A stretch of DNA of 6,496 bases from Ignavibacteria bacterium (GTDB lineage: Bacteria; Bacteroidota; Ignavibacteria; Tepidaquicellales; OLB5), in contig JAOADS010000122.1 of NCBI GenBank assembly GCA_026417195.1, forward strand, positions 1 through 6,496. The letters run 5' to 3'. The translations under genes and the position numbers were made by a program. This document shows positions 5,433 to 6,496 of this stretch, one piece after another; position 1 is the stretch's first letter; the number at the start of each line of letters is the position of its first letter. The notes beneath the pieces were generated by a model. It did no database searches. It was not told the DNA's origin and saw only the letters and a list, made by a program, of their open reading frames with translations.

Positions 5433-6143
5433 TTAAAGCTGGAATTTTATTCCAGAGTAAATATTAAATGTTGATGTATTTATTTTATTAACTTTCTCAT
5501 TTTTTCCGAGATTATTCAGACCACCGTACTCATACTTGACTCCAAGTAAAGCCCCGATATAGTTGTTAAACATATAAGCTCCCTGAAGATTCCCTGTAAG
5601 CCCTAAATCAAAATTTTTTACAGGTATTACGTCATTTTTGTCCTGTGATAGAAGCAGCCCGAAGTAAGGTCCTAAATTTCCGTCAATTTGAATCTTTCCC
5701 ACATCGAAACCGAAATACAGTAAAAGAGGAATGTTCAGGTAATTAAGATTTGTCTTTCCCGAGTTTGTCTCAAATCCCTTATTTGTATACTGAAATCCCG
5801 AAGTAAAGCCGTAACCAAGGAAATCCAAACTTAGAACAGCCCCAATTGAAGGCCCTATCTTTGAAGAAGTATTATTTAATACATTTGTGTTGGAATCTAC
5901 TTTATTTAGTTCGTAATCGGTATTTGCTATCCCTATTCCCAACTGGATATTAAGGTCGAGATTGAACAAAGAGCTTTTCGTTTTAAAAAGTTTTTGAAGA
6001 TTTCTTTTATGCAGTGAATTATTTGATTTAATTTCATCACCGACACCCTTGAGTCTCAGACTGCTTAAATCATTTGCAGAAAGCTGAGCAAATCCAAACA
6101 AAGTAAAAATAAAAATGTAAAGATATTTTTTTAATATGTGCAT
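5433..6143 (-). CDS. PorT-family outer-membrane beta-barrel protein
   Basis: Small outer-membrane beta-barrel of 236 residues. Residues 1-23 are a signal peptide (cleavage probably after LSA). From about residue 60 the sequence alternates polar and hydrophobic residues in barrel-strand fashion. The stretch LNYLNIPLLLYFGF (133-146), followed by GPYFGLLLS (158-166) and KYEYGGLNNLG (203-213), is typical of the PorT/OMP_b-brl_2 group. The protein ends in an aromatic-containing strand (NIYSGIKFQL), as expected for barrel assembly by BAM. PorT itself is needed for type IX secretion, but many paralogues share the fold without that role, so I leave the symbol empty. The upstream PorD-like gene ends 6 bases before this ATG and the lipoprotein follows after 22 bases, forming a tight envelope operon. 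No Shine-Dalgarno sequence is visible. Confidence 0.85.
   Translation of the reverse strand: MHILKKYLYIFIFTLFGFAQLSANDLSSLRLKGVGDEIKSNNSLHKRNLQKLFKTKSSLFNLDLNIQLGIGIANTDYELNKVDSNTNVLNNTSSKIGPSIGAVLSLDFLGYGFTSGFQYTNKGFETNSGKTNLNYLNIPLLLYFGFDVGKIQIDGNLGPYFGLLLSQDKNDVIPVKNFDLGLTGNLQGAYMFNNYIGALLGVKYEYGGLNNLGKNEKVNKINTSTFNIYSGIKFQL
5439..5455 (-). other. Perfect 7-bp hairpin at the 3' end of the barrel gene
   Basis: CTGGAAT and ATTCCAG enclose a 3-base loop, ending four bases before the stop codon of the PorT-like gene. On the minus strand the sequence after it is A-rich, with no T-run, so it is not an intrinsic terminator. It may stabilise or process the upstream message and so set the ratio of barrel to lipoprotein. 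The stem is also coding (GIKFQ), so coincidence cannot be excluded. Confidence 0.35.
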
Positions 6144-6149
6144 TTGAAA

Positions 6150-6496
6150 TTATTTTTTAGCCCATTCCTCATAAACTGAAGCGTGATCAGGATCTATTTC
6201 CATAAGCCTTCTGTAAATAGTCTTGTCGTAGTAGTCAGTTAGTACCTGAGCTATCTCAAGATTCTTCGCTTCGAAGAAACTTTTTATAATAAACGAACGC
6301 ACCTCAGACCTCTTTACCTTACCTATCATCTCAATAGCCTCTGCTATCCTCTCAAGAGCTGTACGTTTATTATATTGCAGAGAGTCTATACCTGCAAAAT
6401 GATAAATCCAGAACGCTTTTCTGAAATCAGAATATTTTGAATTAAGAAGTTCAGCAGGAAATACGGCACGTGATTGTTTAAGACTTGATGTTTCTG
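6150..6496 (-). CDS. DUF4835 / PorD-like protein, C-terminal part only
   Basis: The C-terminal 114 residues of a longer protein whose start lies beyond the right edge; the frame runs in from 6496 and stops at TAA 6152-6150. The pattern resembles the end of the DUF4835 family, annotated in Bacteroidetes as type IX secretion protein PorD: YSDFRKAFWIYHFAGID, then a helix AEAIEMIGKV, then SFFEAKNLEI, and finally MEIDPDHASVYEEWAKK. In DUF4835 proteins I recall the corresponding order: an aromatic YH..G(L/I)D segment, a helix, FF-AK-EI, then L..I.P....W at the C-terminus. The match is from memory of the family, not an alignment. The 6-base gap to the PorT-like gene supports joint expression. Full-length DUF4835 proteins are about 300 residues with a signal peptide, so roughly two thirds should lie outside the window. 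Confidence 0.7.
   Translation of the reverse strand, partial: ETSSLKQSRAVFPAELLNSKYSDFRKAFWIYHFAGIDSLQYNKRTALERIAEAIEMIGKVKRSEVRSFIIKSFFEAKNLEIAQVLTDYYDKTIYRRLMEIDPDHASVYEEWAKK

Overview
The window is AT-rich DNA that looks like a chromosomal segment from the Bacteroidota / Chlorobi-Ignavibacteria side of the tree. The evidence is a PorT-type outer-membrane barrel, the C-terminus of a protein that resembles the DUF4835/PorD family, a lipoprotein whose mature end starts C-S-D-D, Bacteroidota-type promoter motifs (TAnnTTTG with an upstream TTG/TTTG), and mostly absent Shine-Dalgarno sequences. The phylum-level placement is inference. There is no sign of phage, IS element, CRISPR array or tRNA/rRNA.

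Layout. (1) Positions 1-318, minus strand: the 5' part of nuoA (complex I subunit A), cut by the window edge and odd because a charged stretch follows the conserved FDIEVV motif. (2) 319-479: a divergent intergenic region with two back-to-back TTG/TTTG-N20-TAnnTTTG promoters, each ending only 4-7 bases from its start codon, and a bulged palindrome upstream of both. (3) 480-4363, plus strand: four tightly packed genes. They are a secreted S8 (subtilisin-type) protease with EF-hand-like calcium loops, ribosomal protein bS18 (rpsR), a secreted staphylococcal-nuclease-type nuclease with a C-terminal OB-like domain, and a TatD-family metal hydrolase that overlaps the nuclease gene by 10 bases. The protease starts at GTG and the nuclease at TTG. 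(4) 4364-4714: a short regulatory-looking region and a small orphan gene whose 3' end lies on a bidirectional terminator. (5) 4724-6496, minus strand: three closely spaced genes read from right to left, a PorD-like protein (C-terminus only), a PorT-like barrel and a putative surface lipoprotein. The plus and minus operons converge on the terminator at 4675-4704.

How the genes fit together. The left operon combines an exported protease and an exported nuclease with two housekeeping genes (rpsR, tatD); co-transcription is suggested by the tight spacing but a common function is not. The right operon is an envelope cassette: two proteins resembling families linked to type IX secretion, plus a lipoprotein. 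No complete undescribed system is visible. The best leads are the nuoA anomaly, the paired near-leaderless promoters around a palindrome, the protease architecture and the envelope cassette.
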